64,000 nucleotides of DNA from Hyposmocoma kahamanoa (GCF_003589595.1 NW_020653993.1:5720892-5784891), one strand, 5' to 3'; positions 1 to 10,382 are shown, counted from the first letter of the stretch. Notes: generated from the letters alone by a model not told the origin. Numbers and translations are program-made.

Positions 1-125
1 TGCCATTATTTATAAAAAGCAGTTATACATGGTTATTAATATAAATACTAACAACCTCTACCTATATCCTATAAAACAACAACTTTTGGTGTCATGAATT
101 TTAACAAAACATAGTAAATACGCTG

Positions 126-291
126 TGGTGAAATTGCAGGCACATGGGACTTGTCAACTTATGTCTCAGGGTGACGGGCGCAGTGGCAGTGCCCCTCAGA
201 TCGTTGCGATTAAAAGCTCTGAGTGGCACTGCAATTGTTATGGGAAGGCGTGTAGCTTGCTTCGTTCGTTCCGTCACTTGATATTATAAAA
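126..291 (+). repeat. SINE-like repeat A, 5'-truncated copy
   Basis: First of more than a dozen copies of one interspersed repeat. The consensus, from comparing copies here, runs from a module like GAGCTCCTTGTGAAAGAGTT, through CAAGCAGTAATG, TTACAGGCACATGGGACTTG and CTCTGAGTGGCACTGC, to CACTTGATATCATAAAAA. This copy has only the right half and ends in an A-rich tail. No coding capacity is visible. Confidence 0.75.
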
Positions 292-368
292 AAAAAAAAC
301 AAAAATATAAATAGTTTTTGTTGTACTATTTGATAGTTTTACATCTGTGTATGGTAGTATCTGTGTAA

Positions 369-590
369 ACGCTTTTGCACACTGCACCCGATTCGTATTT
401 CTTCCGACTCCGAATCTATACGAATCGAGAAAACTCGAACCCACTTCTGATGTTGTGCACTATGGTCGATTCAACTCCGAGAAAATAAGAATATATCACA
501 CCTGGAGATAAAATTATCACTGTGATATTTGGGACGAGAAATGATTTCTCGAATTCGGATGATACGAACGGATGTAGTGCGCAAATGCTC
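369..590. mobile_element. MITE family H, copy 1
   Basis: The element is bounded by inverted ends around the core TTTGCGCACT (left GCTTTTGCACACTG, right GTAGTGCGCAAATGC) and flanked on both sides by TAA, a 3-bp duplication of the TWA type used by PIF/Harbinger transposons. Internal sequence matches copies at 10536-10766 and 16810-17037. It encodes no transposase. The superfamily assignment is inferred from the TAA flanks only. Confidence 0.6.
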
Positions 591-593
591 TAA

Positions 594-2615
594 GGTTGTA
601 AGTACAAAAATGTGCAAGCATCCACCACGACCCCCACCCCGCTCCTGTATTTTGCAGCGTACCGCACAGAGTTATGAATATTTAGATCGATCTATTAAAC
701 CATTTTTATTTATGTACGAAAGTGAAATCTGTTGAATTATTGAAAGTTATGGAACAAAAGATTGAAGAATGAAGAAGAAGAAACAAAAGAAGAAAGAAAA
801 GATGTAGATTATGAGGTTACTAGAGTCTGGTCAATGAAAGCTGGCACATGGTATTGTTTCAAAATCTTATTACGGTAAAACTATATATCAGTCAAAAGTG
901 CTTTGACAGTGAGTAATTTTAAAATTTCAGTACACTTAGCACGAGCCCGAAAACAAAAAATCTTGAAGATGATAGCTGATAAGTTCGATAGTCCTTTGAT
1001 GTGAAAACTTCGTCAAAGGACTAAATCACTATTAAATTATTACTGTCGCGAACCGCAACAGCTACAAATCGTTTTATATTGAATAATTTTAAATAAAATA
1101 AAAATAAAAATATTTTATTCTCAGACAACTTACTCCATATTTTGTTAGTACAATAAACTTAAAGTATGTTAGTAGTTTTAGATTATAAATGATATTATTG
1201 AGTGCTATCAGAAATAAAATTATCAAAAATTTAATAATTGAAATATTTTTTTAAATTAATAAATAATTGAAATTACTAAAAATCAGGAATAAGAAAAAAA
1301 CTATAATTTTACACAGTGTTTTTATCACTTTTTTTACATTGAAATTCTAAATTTAAACGTATTTGTTATTGGCGTCTTTTTCTACATTTTCTCACTGTTT
1401 TAACCACCTATCTTCTTATCACGAATCTGTCAAAAGTATACAGAATTTGGCTGTTTTGCTATGGTTAGAGATAAGTTCTCTTCTTTTGACATTTGTATGC
1501 GCTGCAACTTAAACCTTATAGCGTTTATGCTTGCGCCTGTAGAGACGGTTAAAGATAATTCGTAGTGACGTCATTTTCGAGAGAAAATTGACAGTTCGAA
1601 GAAGAGATAGCTTTTGTCTTAGGGCTCATGCTAAGTTTGCTGTTTGTCTGACTGCTTAGTGTTGCAAACACAACATTTTTCAAATTTGCCGCTCTTTTTT
1701 GGGCCAGCTTTACTAGTATATCCTGCGAGATTGTTAGTATTTCACAATATGACCCTGTTTATCTAGACAGTAGAAAATGTTTTTCTTGTAGATGGACTAT
1801 CATATGATCGATACATCTTCGAATATATAATTTAAACTTTAATGTCGTTATACGACAAATCAAAATGGCTTCCAGAACAATAAAACCTTTATGAAATTAT
1901 TACATTTCGAAACAAAGGATGATTTTAAAAATAAACCTTTCTATGTGTGACTGAAAATAATATTGACGAGATTGAAGCACAACCCTGTGTGAATTTTCTT
2001 TAAATGATTTATTTAAATTTATAAGCTCATACAATTATTGTTTTTAGATAAATATCTGTTATGAAAACTTCCATCAAATCATTTTATATTTTCTTATTTC
2101 ATATTGCGTAACTACTTGCTACATTCTGTATTTTTTGCTATACCTAGTTTCTATTACTGTCTTATGCAACTGTAAAAATATTCATAATATAATATAGTAA
2201 ACCAGCGCTATAGTCAATTATGGCTGAGGCATAAGCTGAATGAAGTCCTTTTGCGTACGCCACAACCGCATACATGACAGTACAACATTTGCAGTCGTTA
2301 TATTTAGTTTTTTTTTTGCTTTTTATTTCTTTTGTTTTATGTTATCTTCTGTATGTCTTTTTATTTTATTTTGCTTTTGTCTATGTGCTATCAATATTTT
2401 TTTTGTGTCTATATCTTATGGCGTTGCAATATTGATCTATTCTATTATATTCTAACATACATTAACAAAAATTGCATTCTGCATTAACAAAAATTGGATT
2501 AGGTTTTTTTGAATTCTTCTACATTTTCTGCCCGTGCTCCACCTAAACGTAGCTACGTCACATGACCATGATATAAATAAAATTATACTTTGCGACCAAA
2601 TTATATTTTTTTAAC
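594..2615. other. Gene-free AT-rich stretch
   Basis: About 2 kb without a supported exon, RNA gene or recognisable mobile element. It contains homopolymer-rich tracts and a hydrophobic, T-rich open frame near 2240-2455 that looks like low complexity rather than a gene. Confidence 0.5.
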
Positions 2616-2745
2616 CGACTTCAAAGAAAAGGAGGAGGTTCTCAATTCGACCGTGTGGTTTTTTTACATTTATGTTACGCAACAATTCCGGCCATTTGTG
2701 AATCGATTTTGATGGTTCTTTTTTTGTCCGAAAAAAGAACCTCAA
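2616..2745 (+). repeat. Interspersed repeat, LINE-tail type
   Basis: Begins AACCGACTTCAAAGAAAAGG and continues with GAGGTTCTCAATTCGACCGTG, then a 'TTTGTGAATCGATTTTGATGG' type segment. Related pieces occur at 43612-43660 and 48872-48990 (plus) and about 45105-45140 (minus). I read it as the 3' untranslated part of a LINE family common in Lepidoptera; no coding part is attached here. Confidence 0.5.
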
Positions 2746-2763
2746 AAGGACCTCAAATGTGGT

Positions 2764-2840
2764 CGTGTGAATAATTTAGACAACTTAGCAGGCCAAGTTA
2801 TGAAAACTTGGCCTGCCAAGTTGTCTAAATTATTCACACG
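2764..2840. repeat. Long near-perfect hairpin, 36-bp arms
   Basis: Arms 2764-2799 and 2805-2840 are reverse complements with a single mismatch, separated by the 5-nt loop ATGAA. The left arm starts CGTGTGAATAATTTAGAC and the right arm ends with its complement. It lies just beyond the LINE-tail repeat. It could be a foldback DNA element or a hairpin-RNA source; nothing in the sequence decides between them. Confidence 0.85.
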
Positions 2841-3034
2841 TCTCTATACTTCCAATGAACACTACGCCAACTTTATTTTTTGGTGATTTTCTGTTATTTT
2901 CGTAAACCGCCATATTTATTTACTAATATTATGCTCCCCGAATTTTGTAGAAAAAAAGAAACAAAACAAAATTCCAAAAAAAAAAAATGAATTTTCTGAA
3001 ATAAAACTACAAAACAAAGTGTTCATTAGAGGTA

Positions 3035-4327
3035 CTTAAGCGCACTATAAGTTTCCGGAACTCGCCACTTAAATAAACAATATTTAAAAAGTAATTACAA
3101 CATTTGAAAATGGAACTCTTTGGCTGTGGAATACAGTTTGTTTCATTTGACTGTCACTTGTTTTTATATTGTGGCGTCATTTTAGAAATTGGATGTCTAC
3201 ATCACCATGGATTTAACTCGTGAAAATTTTCGTAGTATGATTTTCTACGACTTTAAGTGTAATTTAACAGCTCAGTGGAGCTTCGCTCGGCTTCAAACTG
3301 CTTTTGGCGATAAAGCACTACGCAAGACGAATATTTATAGCTGGTTTGCAGAATTCAAACGCGGTCGTGTGAATCTCAGTGACGAATTTCGTGATGGTCG
3401 CCCGTCCACTGCTGTGAACAACAAAAACATCGATGCTGTGCGCCGTACGATCAAAACAGACAGGCATGTGGTATACTGTGAGATTCGGGCATCTTTAGGC
3501 ATAGGCATGAGTCAAATACAATCAATACTACACAAACATTTGGGTGTGAAAAAGCTGTGCTCTCGGTGGATCCCACACAATTTGACTGAGGCTCAAAAAA
3601 CGGATTGCGTCACTTGGTGCAATGCAATGCTTACCAGATTCAACGAAGGGGCGTCAAATTTGGTGTGGAACATAGTAACAGGTGACGAAATATGGATTTA
3701 TAGTTACGATCCCAAAACAAAGCAGCAATCGAGCGTATTGGTCTTTCGAGATGAGCCGAAACCAACCAAAGTGGTGCGCGTGCAAAGTGCCTCTAAGCGG
3801 ATGAATGCTTCTTTTTTTAATAAAACTGAACATGTGGCTACTGTTGCTTTGGAGAATCGTTGTACCGTGAATAGGGACTGGTACACGACCATTTGTTTGC
3901 CGGAAGTTATTGATAAACTCCGTAAAAATAACCGTAAATGCCATATCATCTTGCACCACGATAGTGAGAACTGGTGTCACACGGCCAGACAGACTAATGA
4001 ATTTTTGAAGGTCAACAACGTTGAACTTATGAGCCATCCCGCGTACAGTGCCGACCTGGCACCTTGTGACTTTTATTTATTTCCAAAAATTAAGAACCAG
4101 TTACGCGGTCAACGATTTTCATCATCTGAAGAGGCTGTCGAAGAGTATGAAAAATATGTTTCAGAGATTGTCACGGAGGAGTGGCATAAATGTTTTCAAA
4201 ATTGGTTCATTCGTATGAAAAAGTGCATTAACACCAATGGAGAATATTTTGAGAAATAATAAATTCATTTCTGATCATTTATAGTATTTTTTCTTATTCA
4301 TTCCGGAAACTTATAGTGAGCCCCACG
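3035..4327 (+). mobile_element. Mariner-type DNA transposon, apparently full length
   Basis: Inverted terminal repeats share ACTATAAGTTTCCGGAA (left 3044-3060, right complement 4301-4317) and extend outward with weaker match. TA dinucleotides sit at 3033-3034 and 4328-4329, the expected mariner target duplication. The single transposase frame lies between the ends. The left and right ends differ by about one base in length, so the exact outer boundary is uncertain by a few bases. Confidence 0.9.
3207..4259 (+). CDS. Mariner transposase
   Basis: Cut-and-paste transposase of the Tc1/mariner superfamily, 350 residues from the ATG at 3207, the usual size for the family. The frame is open 18 nt further upstream, but the residues from 3207 (MDLTRENFRS) match the family start. 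It has an N-terminal helix-turn-helix region, the linker motif IPHNLTEAQK, and the acidic catalytic residues: D160 (TGDE), D252 (HHDSENW) and D288 (APCDF). The usual YSPDL is YSADL here. Between D252 and D288 I count 35 residues where typical mariners have 34; HHDSENWCHTA looks one residue longer than the family pattern. The frame has no stop or frameshift, so the insertion is fairly young, but the altered motif may have abolished activity. Confidence 0.9.
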   Translation: MDLTRENFRSMIFYDFKCNLTAQWSFARLQTAFGDKALRKTNIYSWFAEFKRGRVNLSDEFRDGRPSTAVNNKNIDAVRRTIKTDRHVVYCEIRASLGIGMSQIQSILHKHLGVKKLCSRWIPHNLTEAQKTDCVTWCNAMLTRFNEGASNLVWNIVTGDEIWIYSYDPKTKQQSSVLVFRDEPKPTKVVRVQSASKRMNASFFNKTEHVATVALENRCTVNRDWYTTICLPEVIDKLRKNNRKCHIILHHDSENWCHTARQTNEFLKVNNVELMSHPAYSADLAPCDFYLFPKIKNQLRGQRFSSSEEAVEEYEKYVSEIVTEEWHKCFQNWFIRMKKCINTNGEYFEK

Positions 4328-4329
4328 TA

Positions 4330-5250
4330 TCGATCTGCTACAAAATTATCTGTGAAAATTATGCCAAAAAAGGGACTGTCGACTGCTGCATGCGCCCACA
4401 CCCGTACTCGTCCGTAAAGGAAGCAACTATTTAAAGTATTATTTTATATTTTCCAAAAATAATATTTTAAAAAAACGCGCCTTTCTCTTTCGAGTTTCCC
4501 GTCGTTTTTTTACTTAGCAATTGTATTGGAATGACAGCTGTCAAACGCAACATTGAGGTTCCCGCTAGGAGTAATAAAAAAATACTTACAGGATGGAAAA
4601 GAAATAATAGTCTAAGAAAAAATACAATTTCTAAGATACCAACATCGTAACATAATATAAAAAACATTACGCGCTTTATTCTTGGGCAGTAATGTGAAAG
4701 TGAAAATGACCAATCAATGTTTGAAGAAAATGAAAGTTCAGCGTTTTTTTCCTCAATCTACTGTTTTTTTGGTGCGATAATTAATTTCCGATTTTTTCAG
4801 ATCTGCCCTGACAACTCTAGTTATCGTAGAGTCACGACCGCGGAAGCTCATGACTAAAGACCACGGGCTGGTTCGAAACATGTTGAGCAAAAATTCGACT
4901 CAAATAGTTATCCGGTAGCTCTCAGCTTAGGCGTATTCCAGTTTAACGGAAGATGATTGCTTTATTAAATTTATTTAATTGAAAAGTAGATAGATATTGG
5001 CAGTTCTTGCTCACGCGTTAATAATATGTGTAAGGGCAAGAATGTCTTGTGTGCGTTTAAAGGGGCTTTGTGATGAGTACGCCGTTTTTATTCTGAGTTG
5101 TTTTTGAATTGGCTGTTATTGGTCAGTTGTTGGGTACCTATCTACTTTGAAATGTGTAAAGAACGAGAAAATTATTAAATTAAGTTTATTTGATCATTTA
5201 CTTGCTCATCCGATAATCTAAACTATCACTGCGGAATTCGGAATATTAAC
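4330..5250. other. Gene-free stretch between mariner and gene SPa
   Basis: No exon could be supported. A segment near 4805-4935 (ACGACCGCGGAAGCTCATGA and neighbours) looks like an interspersed repeat but has no second copy in this window. The rest is AT-rich. Confidence 0.4.
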
Positions 5251-5256
5251 TTTATT
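5251..5256 (-). promoter_or_regulatory. Polyadenylation signal of SPa
   Basis: AATAAA on the minus strand, about 110 bp downstream of the SPa stop codon at 5365-5367. It supports treating exon 5 as the terminal exon. Confidence 0.45.
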
Positions 5257-5364
5257 TCTAAATTGTTAAAGTAAATTTTTAAAAGCATTTTAGAATTTAT
5301 GAGAGGAAACATTTATATACTACGACACCATAACATCACAGATAATTTGGAAGCTTTTTAATTG

Positions 5365-5472
5365 TCAATTGTAGTACAATACCTTTACTATGTTTCCATC
5401 GGGTGGCGTGAAAACTGGATTGAGCTCCTGCGGCATTAGGGCCTGGAGCTCTTTTGGCACAATTAGACCATT
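5365..5472 (-). CDS. SPa exon 5, terminal, second LMPQELN-type exon
   Basis: Acceptor TTTTTTTTTAG, then KELQALMPQELNPVFTPP and the stop codon TGA at 5367-5365. An alternative reading splices after codon 30 at a weak AAG/GTATTG donor (exon end 5383). The downstream AATAAA favours the terminal reading. Confidence 0.55.
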   Translation of the reverse strand, partial: NGLIVPKELQALMPQELNPVFTPPDGNIVKVLYYN

Positions 5473-8400
5473 CTAAAAAAAAGAATATACCTAGTCAGGG
5501 ATCATTTCGTGTTATCATCGTCATTGTGTCTGGACATAGGCTTTTCCCAAAAATTGTCACTACGTCCGATTGCTTTTGAGAAAGGCTCACGTCAACATAT
5601 TTTGTTTTTATTATTATACAATACTTATGGACATAGTGGTACCCGCCCCAACCGACTAAATAAAAAACAACACATTATGACAATCCTGGGGTTTATAGCA
5701 TCTGAACCTGTGGTCGGTTTAAAGTTGCAACGGAATCCGAATGAGCCCTAATGCGAGTATCGTGTGATACCGGGACCGGTTGTTTGTCAAAAACAATTAA
5801 ATATGATTCGCATCCAGTCCCGCATTTAGTTGCAGCTCGAGAAATGACATTAAATGTGTATCGTCTGAACCTGAATTCATTTTCGATAGATGTTGGTACA
5901 TTTTGTTGCTTTATGGGGTGATGAGCTTGTTTCCGAATACTCGCATTTGGGCTCATTCGGGTTCCGTTGCAACTCGAAACCGACCTCGGGTTCAGATGCT
6001 ACAAATCCCAACCCTGTGTATGTTCTTTACAATGTGTTATTATAATAGCATAACCACTTATGGTGGAGTTACACTTTATTCCATACAAACGCTTGTATGT
6101 GCACGCCCGCCTCGCGCTTAAATAACGCACAAATAGGGAGAGCGCGCTTTCGAGTACTTAAGGGCTATATGACGTTACACTTAGTCCTTCTCACAACTAT
6201 AGTATAATAAGACAAGTGTGGTAAAAACCGGCCAATGTGTTTATTATTATAAACTTAAAATCAAGGTCTAACGGAATGTAATAAGTACCTTATTAGGAAT
6301 GAAAGCTGTGTTGAGCTCTTGGGGCATGAGTGCCACTTGGAGATCTGCGTCGTTTGGTATCTTCTCATTAGTCTATGAAAATACCAATCACGATATTATA
6401 AAAATCAGACTATCGTCGACCTAAAGGGCAGTCGATTATGTGGTAAGCGATCAAATGAATTTCGATTCATTGACATTTAATGCTATCTTATCTACATGGC
6501 CGCGGGGGTCACTTTAGATATAAATTTGTTCATTAATGTGAATTGAGCCGATCTCAATAGAGATGCCTCGAGCTCGCGATCACACGTTGTCCTCCACGGC
6601 CTAAAGTAAATATTAAGGTGTCGGTCAAAGGAATGGGCGTTACAAATCGTATATAGTTATTGAAACTGTATATTACGGCAATATCGAATATCCGATATCG
6701 TGTGTCTTAGAAACTATACATCGATATATACCGCATCGCATATTTTATAGCGATGCCGCATCAAGCCGAGCGATTACCGAGTGGATACCAACACGAAATC
6801 ATATATTTTCCAAACTATATACCGATATTGCTTCGTATCAGATATTCACTGAGTGGATATCAACGCAAAACCATTTTTTGTGCGTCTTCGAAACTGTATA
6901 CTAACATTGGCCCGCATTGCTCTTGTAAAACTGTATCCAATAATATATAGTAGCGAAATCTGATTCCGAATATCAGTAACGGCAATGTATCAACGCAGCG
7001 CGCGCGGGCTATACCTATCCACGAATATATAGTTCCAGAAAATATATAATTACGAAATGCGATTTCGAATATTGATATGTATATAGTTTCGATACGACAT
7101 TTAGAAAAAGCTATATTACCCATTCTTAGTCGGTCATATGTTGTCTCTTTGGAAAAACAACGTGTTGAAACATGATCCAGTTTTCTGTAGATTAAGAATT
7201 AATTTTCTAGTTTGATATATGTGTATACATATACCAAACTATAAAATTAATATTATGGTGAAGAACATAGTTGTGTGTTGTGGTTATCTCGATTATTCCT
7301 ACAAATAGCACCATCTAGCTTTTGGCGTAGTATCTAACTAATTAAATAAACTTACTTGCAACGTTAGTAAATTGTCGTCGCTTGCCTAAAACCAAAGATA
7401 ATACATATAAGAATGTTTATTAATGAATAATTTCATGCGATTTGAAATAGCTACATACATGGTTGTCTGCAACGATATCTACGCTGTCGTTCTCAGGGTG
7501 TTCAACAATCATTGAAGCCAATGTGGTCTAGAATAGAAAGCGCGTTAAGGCAAACGTAGTGTAGGAAGTTCCGCATGCTTCATTTTAGTCGATGCGTCTG
7601 TAACGTGATCGTGTCCAACCTAGCAATCTTAACACACGTCACCAACATGCCTCAAGAGAACCGTACAACAAATCTAGTGGGAATAATCGCATGCATCACG
7701 AGATCTCATTGAATGTGGTGGTTGTATTCGGCGGCGCGAGTGCGACAATGAAGCGGATTTGTATAACGGAGTTTGTTTTGCAAAAAATAAAATAACGTTT
7801 TTATATATAATATAATAGACACACGCTTGGCCATAATCTCACCTGATGTTAAGCGACGATGTGACCGACGATGGGATGCGTTTGCCTAAAAAGGCTTATT
7901 CACTCTAGCCTTTTCGGGAAATACAGAGCATAGAGCATTCCATTCCTTTGCCGTACGCATCAGAAAGGAGAAAGCAAAGCGCTTAGTGCAAATAAGTGGA
8001 ATATCAACGACATAAGAATGGAGTGCTCTGGACCTTCTAGTCGACCGAAGGAGGAACAGTGAGGGCAGAACCAAATTGAAAAGTTCCTGCGCACACTCTT
8101 CGAAATGTATCCGATAGAAAACCGACAAACAGGCTACGTTTCTGCGATGGTCGAGATTTTGAAGCTTCGACTCCACAATAGAATTATTGTTAATAAGTCT
8201 CTTTGCTTTTCGCTCCACCAGCCTCCAGCCTCCAGCCGTCCCAAAGGTGGCAGCAGTACTCCATACAGGATCTACTTGTGCTTTATACAGATTTAAAAGC
8301 TATTCAGGTGTGAAGTACCGCCTGACCTTGTAAAATATGCCTAGTTTTCTGGCAGCATTTTTATACCAAGCACTCGATGTATCGCCCAAAGTTGAGTATA

Positions 8401-10082
8401 GCGCAGAGTAGCTCAAGGTGATCCCTTATCGGCACGGATACATCTCGGAAAGTCGGAGTAAGGTGTAGGGGACTCCGTTTTGATGTGAAAAGACACGCCT
8501 GTGTTTTAGCCGCATTCAAACTGACCCTGTTAGCATCTCCCCAGTCGGAAGCAGCTTTCAGGCTAAGGTTCAACCGGGTGACCATCACCTTTCGCTTACA
8601 CCGGATCTCTTCGCTGTTGTCTCGGGTGTCTGGCACATAACTCTCTACCACTGTGCTGTCGTCTGCGTACCCAAAGATACCGGGCATCAGCAGAGTAGAG
8701 TGGTGGAGAGGACAGATCCCTGAAGTACACCAATACCATGAGGAGCAGACGAGTAACCATCTACAACTACACGGATTTACCTATCCTTTAGAAAATCGCC
8801 TAGCCATGTGCAAAAGCCAACAGGAATTCCGTATGCTGGAAGCTTGTTTAACAGGCTATCATGCCAAACCCTAACAAAGGCGATAATTCATAAACTAAAC
8901 CACACATGATTCGACACAACAGTAAGTGCTATAGGTTTTCTAGCGAAAATCGAACAAAGGACATCCTGTGCTGAAGGCAAGAGTAATTAACCGACTATTT
9001 ATTGCATCAATTATTAAACTAACACTAAGAATAAACTCATTTCGATCCGGTTGGATTCGATCTAACGTCTCCCAGCAAACAAAGCAAAAAAAGACACTAT
9101 GCCAACTAAGCCATGGAACAAACAAAAGGACCTCACGAATTTTTCTATATATATGTTGCAGATCTTATAGTATCAAGTTCTTCGGTTTTCCCATACATTG
9201 GCATTCTGCCTTACGAATGAGCAGTAGAGTTTATTGAATATGACGATTTCAAGTATAATTTGCTTGCCTATGAAATAAAGATGATTTGAGGTTTGGATTT
9301 GGAAATTATTTTTAACCGACTGTTTAGCGCTCTCCGTGAGTTAGTTAAATTAAGTGGTAATACTTGTAAAAGTTTAAATTATTTAGTATGTACAATTGTG
9401 TTGTGTTTTGTTAACGAATCTTACGTTAGTTCCAAAATTCTAGTCTTTTTATTTCCACCGGGTACACTGGCGCTACGGTGAAAAAAGTCGTTTAAATCTA
9501 ATAATAAGAGCTGCAACAGTTCATTTGACCCCGGTTTGGTAAACAGACGCTGGTTTAAAGGAATTTTGCTTTGAGTTTGTTCGATTCTTGCATTGATAAC
9601 AATATTATTGTTTCATTCATAACCTTGGTCACCCTACGTTGTAATCTGTAAGTTAGTTTGCATAGCTTCCGGCACGGTTGGTTTTCTAGAAGACGTCGGT
9701 TCTAACCCGGTCGGATCTAAGGAATTTTGTTAGTGTTCGATCTCTCTTATTAATAGTAATTATAAATCGTGTATTTTTTTTAAACAGACCGACGTTTCGG
9801 ATCCTTTACAGGGCGCAATTGTCACGGTAGAAACGTACATTTGGTAGATAAAACAAATTTAAGCGATTTTGACCGATCAAATAGTTTTTTGTTATTTACA
9901 GTTTTTTATCGCTCACATTTCTCTTTCGCACAATATTGGACTTAATGCTGCACCTTGGGGTAGCCCTATGTCCTGGATGATGACAATGATTTAGAGAGTC
10001 TCTTTTTAGTACTTACATTTTGATGACCACTAACGGCGATAACTAGTATAAATGAATAAGATAAACAAATAATTTTTATCAT
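5365..10082 (-). CDS. Gene SPa: small secreted protein, five exons, unnamed
   Basis: Assembled by eye from minus-strand exons 10082-10017, 7527-7459, 7385-7356, 6372-6289 and 5472-5365. All junctions are phase 0 with GT donors and AG acceptors, giving 118 residues. Residues 1-19 form a signal peptide (MIKIICLSYSFILVIAVSG), so the product should enter the secretory pathway. The mature part is acidic to neutral with no cysteine. Exons 4 and 5 share the motif LMPQELN followed by a short aromatic/proline segment, as if one exon was duplicated. I do not recognise the family. Introns hold MITEs, SINE S copies and a LINE fragment. Further exons between 10017 and 7527 cannot be excluded. The divergent neighbour SPb begins 225 bp from the ATG. 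Confidence 0.55.
5688..6010. mobile_element. MITE with about 75-bp terminal inverted repeats
   Basis: The left end (TAGCATCTGAACCTGTGGTC ... GAGCCCTAATGCGAGTAT, to about 5761) is matched by the reverse complement of 5937-6010. The interior has no transposase. It sits in the fourth intron of SPa. Confidence 0.8.
6060..6222. mobile_element. MITE family T-related fragment
   Basis: The right end (ACTATAGTATAATAAGACAAG, TGTGGTAA) resembles the inverted repeat of the complete copy at 13689-13925, and the interior shares the GTGCACGC and CGCGCTT-rich part. The segment GAGCGCGCTTTCGAG followed by AGGGCTATATGAC near 6139-6173 recurs near 22322-22353. Confidence 0.45.
6289..6372 (-). CDS. SPa exon 4, first LMPQELN-type exon
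   Basis: 28 codons, phase 0 to 0. The acceptor is TTTTCATAG and the donor is AAG/GTACTT. It encodes a segment ending LQVALMPQELNTAFIPNK, closely similar to exon 5. Confidence 0.6.
6640..7130. repeat. Internally repetitive TA-rich block
   Basis: Variants of GAAACTGTATA and of GAGTGGATACCAACACGAAA (second copy GAGTGGATATCAACGCAAAA) recur several times at irregular spacing, with many CGATAT/ATATCG words. It may be a decayed tandem repeat or a foldback element. No gene was seen in it. Confidence 0.4.
7356..7385 (-). CDS. SPa exon 3, 30-nt microexon
   Basis: Ten codons (ASDDNLLTLQ) between the acceptor CTTTGGTTTTAG and the perfect donor CAA/GTAAGT, phase 0 to 0. It was called because both splice sites are strong and the frame fits its neighbours; alone it would not be convincing. 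Confidence 0.45.
7459..7527 (-). CDS. SPa exon 2
   Basis: 23 codons, phase 0 to 0. The acceptor is CTTTCTATTCTAG and the donor is CAT/GTATGT. It encodes an acidic segment with MIVEHPENDSVDIVADNH. No stop codon occurs in the used frame. Confidence 0.55.
7886..8880 (-). pseudogene. Non-LTR retrotransposon reverse transcriptase, degraded fragment
   Basis: Read on the minus strand: a region related to RT blocks before the active site (about 8880-8690), then FGYADDSTVVESYV with the YADD catalytic box (about 8675-8640), then thumb-region sequence, and finally a C-terminal part with VRTAKEWNALCSVFPEKARV-type residues typical of Jockey/CR1-type LINEs. Frame changes and stops separate the blocks, so it is dead. 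Segments match 60795-61035, and the tail pattern matches 29310-29633, so all belong to one related family. It interrupts an intron of SPa. Confidence 0.8.
9038..9170 (-). repeat. SINE S copy, tRNA-like head
   Basis: Minus-strand copy of the tRNA-headed SINE, with the complement of GTTCCATGGCTTAGTTGGCA and a degraded B-box region (GGATTCGATCTAACGTCTC on the plus strand). The anticodon-arm region is not preserved. Confidence 0.55.
9655..9765 (+). repeat. SINE S copy, partial
   Basis: CACGGTTGGTTTTCTAGAAG, then ACGTCGGTTCTAACCC and the SINE body segment GGAATTTTGTTAGTGTTCG. The 5' part of the tRNA-like head is missing. Confidence 0.6.
9774..9832 (+). repeat. Foldback MITE P fragment
   Basis: AAACAGACCGACGTTTCGG then CCTTTACAGGG and GTCACGGT, matching one arm and the centre of the complete palindromic copy at 21022-21206. 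Confidence 0.55.
10017..10082 (-). CDS. SPa exon 1, signal peptide exon
   Basis: ATG at 10082-10080 is followed by 22 codons, a hydrophobic core and the ending SGHQN, then a strong donor AAT/GTAAGT. A TATA-like TATAAAT lies at 10158-10152, 70 bp upstream. Confidence 0.65.
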
Positions 10083-10307
10083 TTTTATTTGATTTAAAAA
10101 AAATATAAATATTATTAACAACCGTGCAAAATAAATATTGCTTTCGTAGAAATTTATAAAATTATAAAACGCACGAGTGTTATAGTTACATTTTATTTTA
10201 TTAAAATTTAAAACAATAAAATAAGTTTATTCCTATAAAAAAACAAGTGTCGTTTTATTGTTTTCTGATAAGCTTCACGTTACACACACAAATCTGGTAC
10301 GAACAAA
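10083..10307. promoter_or_regulatory. Divergent promoter region between SPa and SPb
   Basis: A 225-bp AT-rich spacer separates the two ATGs. TATAAAT on the minus strand (10158-10152) is 70 bp from the SPa ATG, and TATAAAA on the plus strand (10234-10240) is 68 bp from the SPb ATG. The symmetry suggests one shared, coordinated promoter block. No initiator or factor site was identified. Confidence 0.5.
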
Positions 10308-10382
10308 ATGCTTTGCAAAATGAAAACTTTTGTAATATTGTCTATTTTAATTTATAATGTTTTTGGACACTTTAATGGAATC
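10308..10382 (+). CDS. SPb exon 1, signal peptide exon
   Basis: 25 codons from the ATG to ATC/GTAAGT, a strong donor. Hydrophobic core FVILSILIYNVFG. A second in-frame ATG is at codon 5. Confidence 0.65.

Noticed and set aside
2240..2455. 71-codon hydrophobic Phe-rich frame
   Set aside because: T-rich low-complexity sequence without promoter, splice or family support.
3654..4037. Minus-strand frames inside the mariner
   Set aside because: Shadows of the transposase on the other strand.
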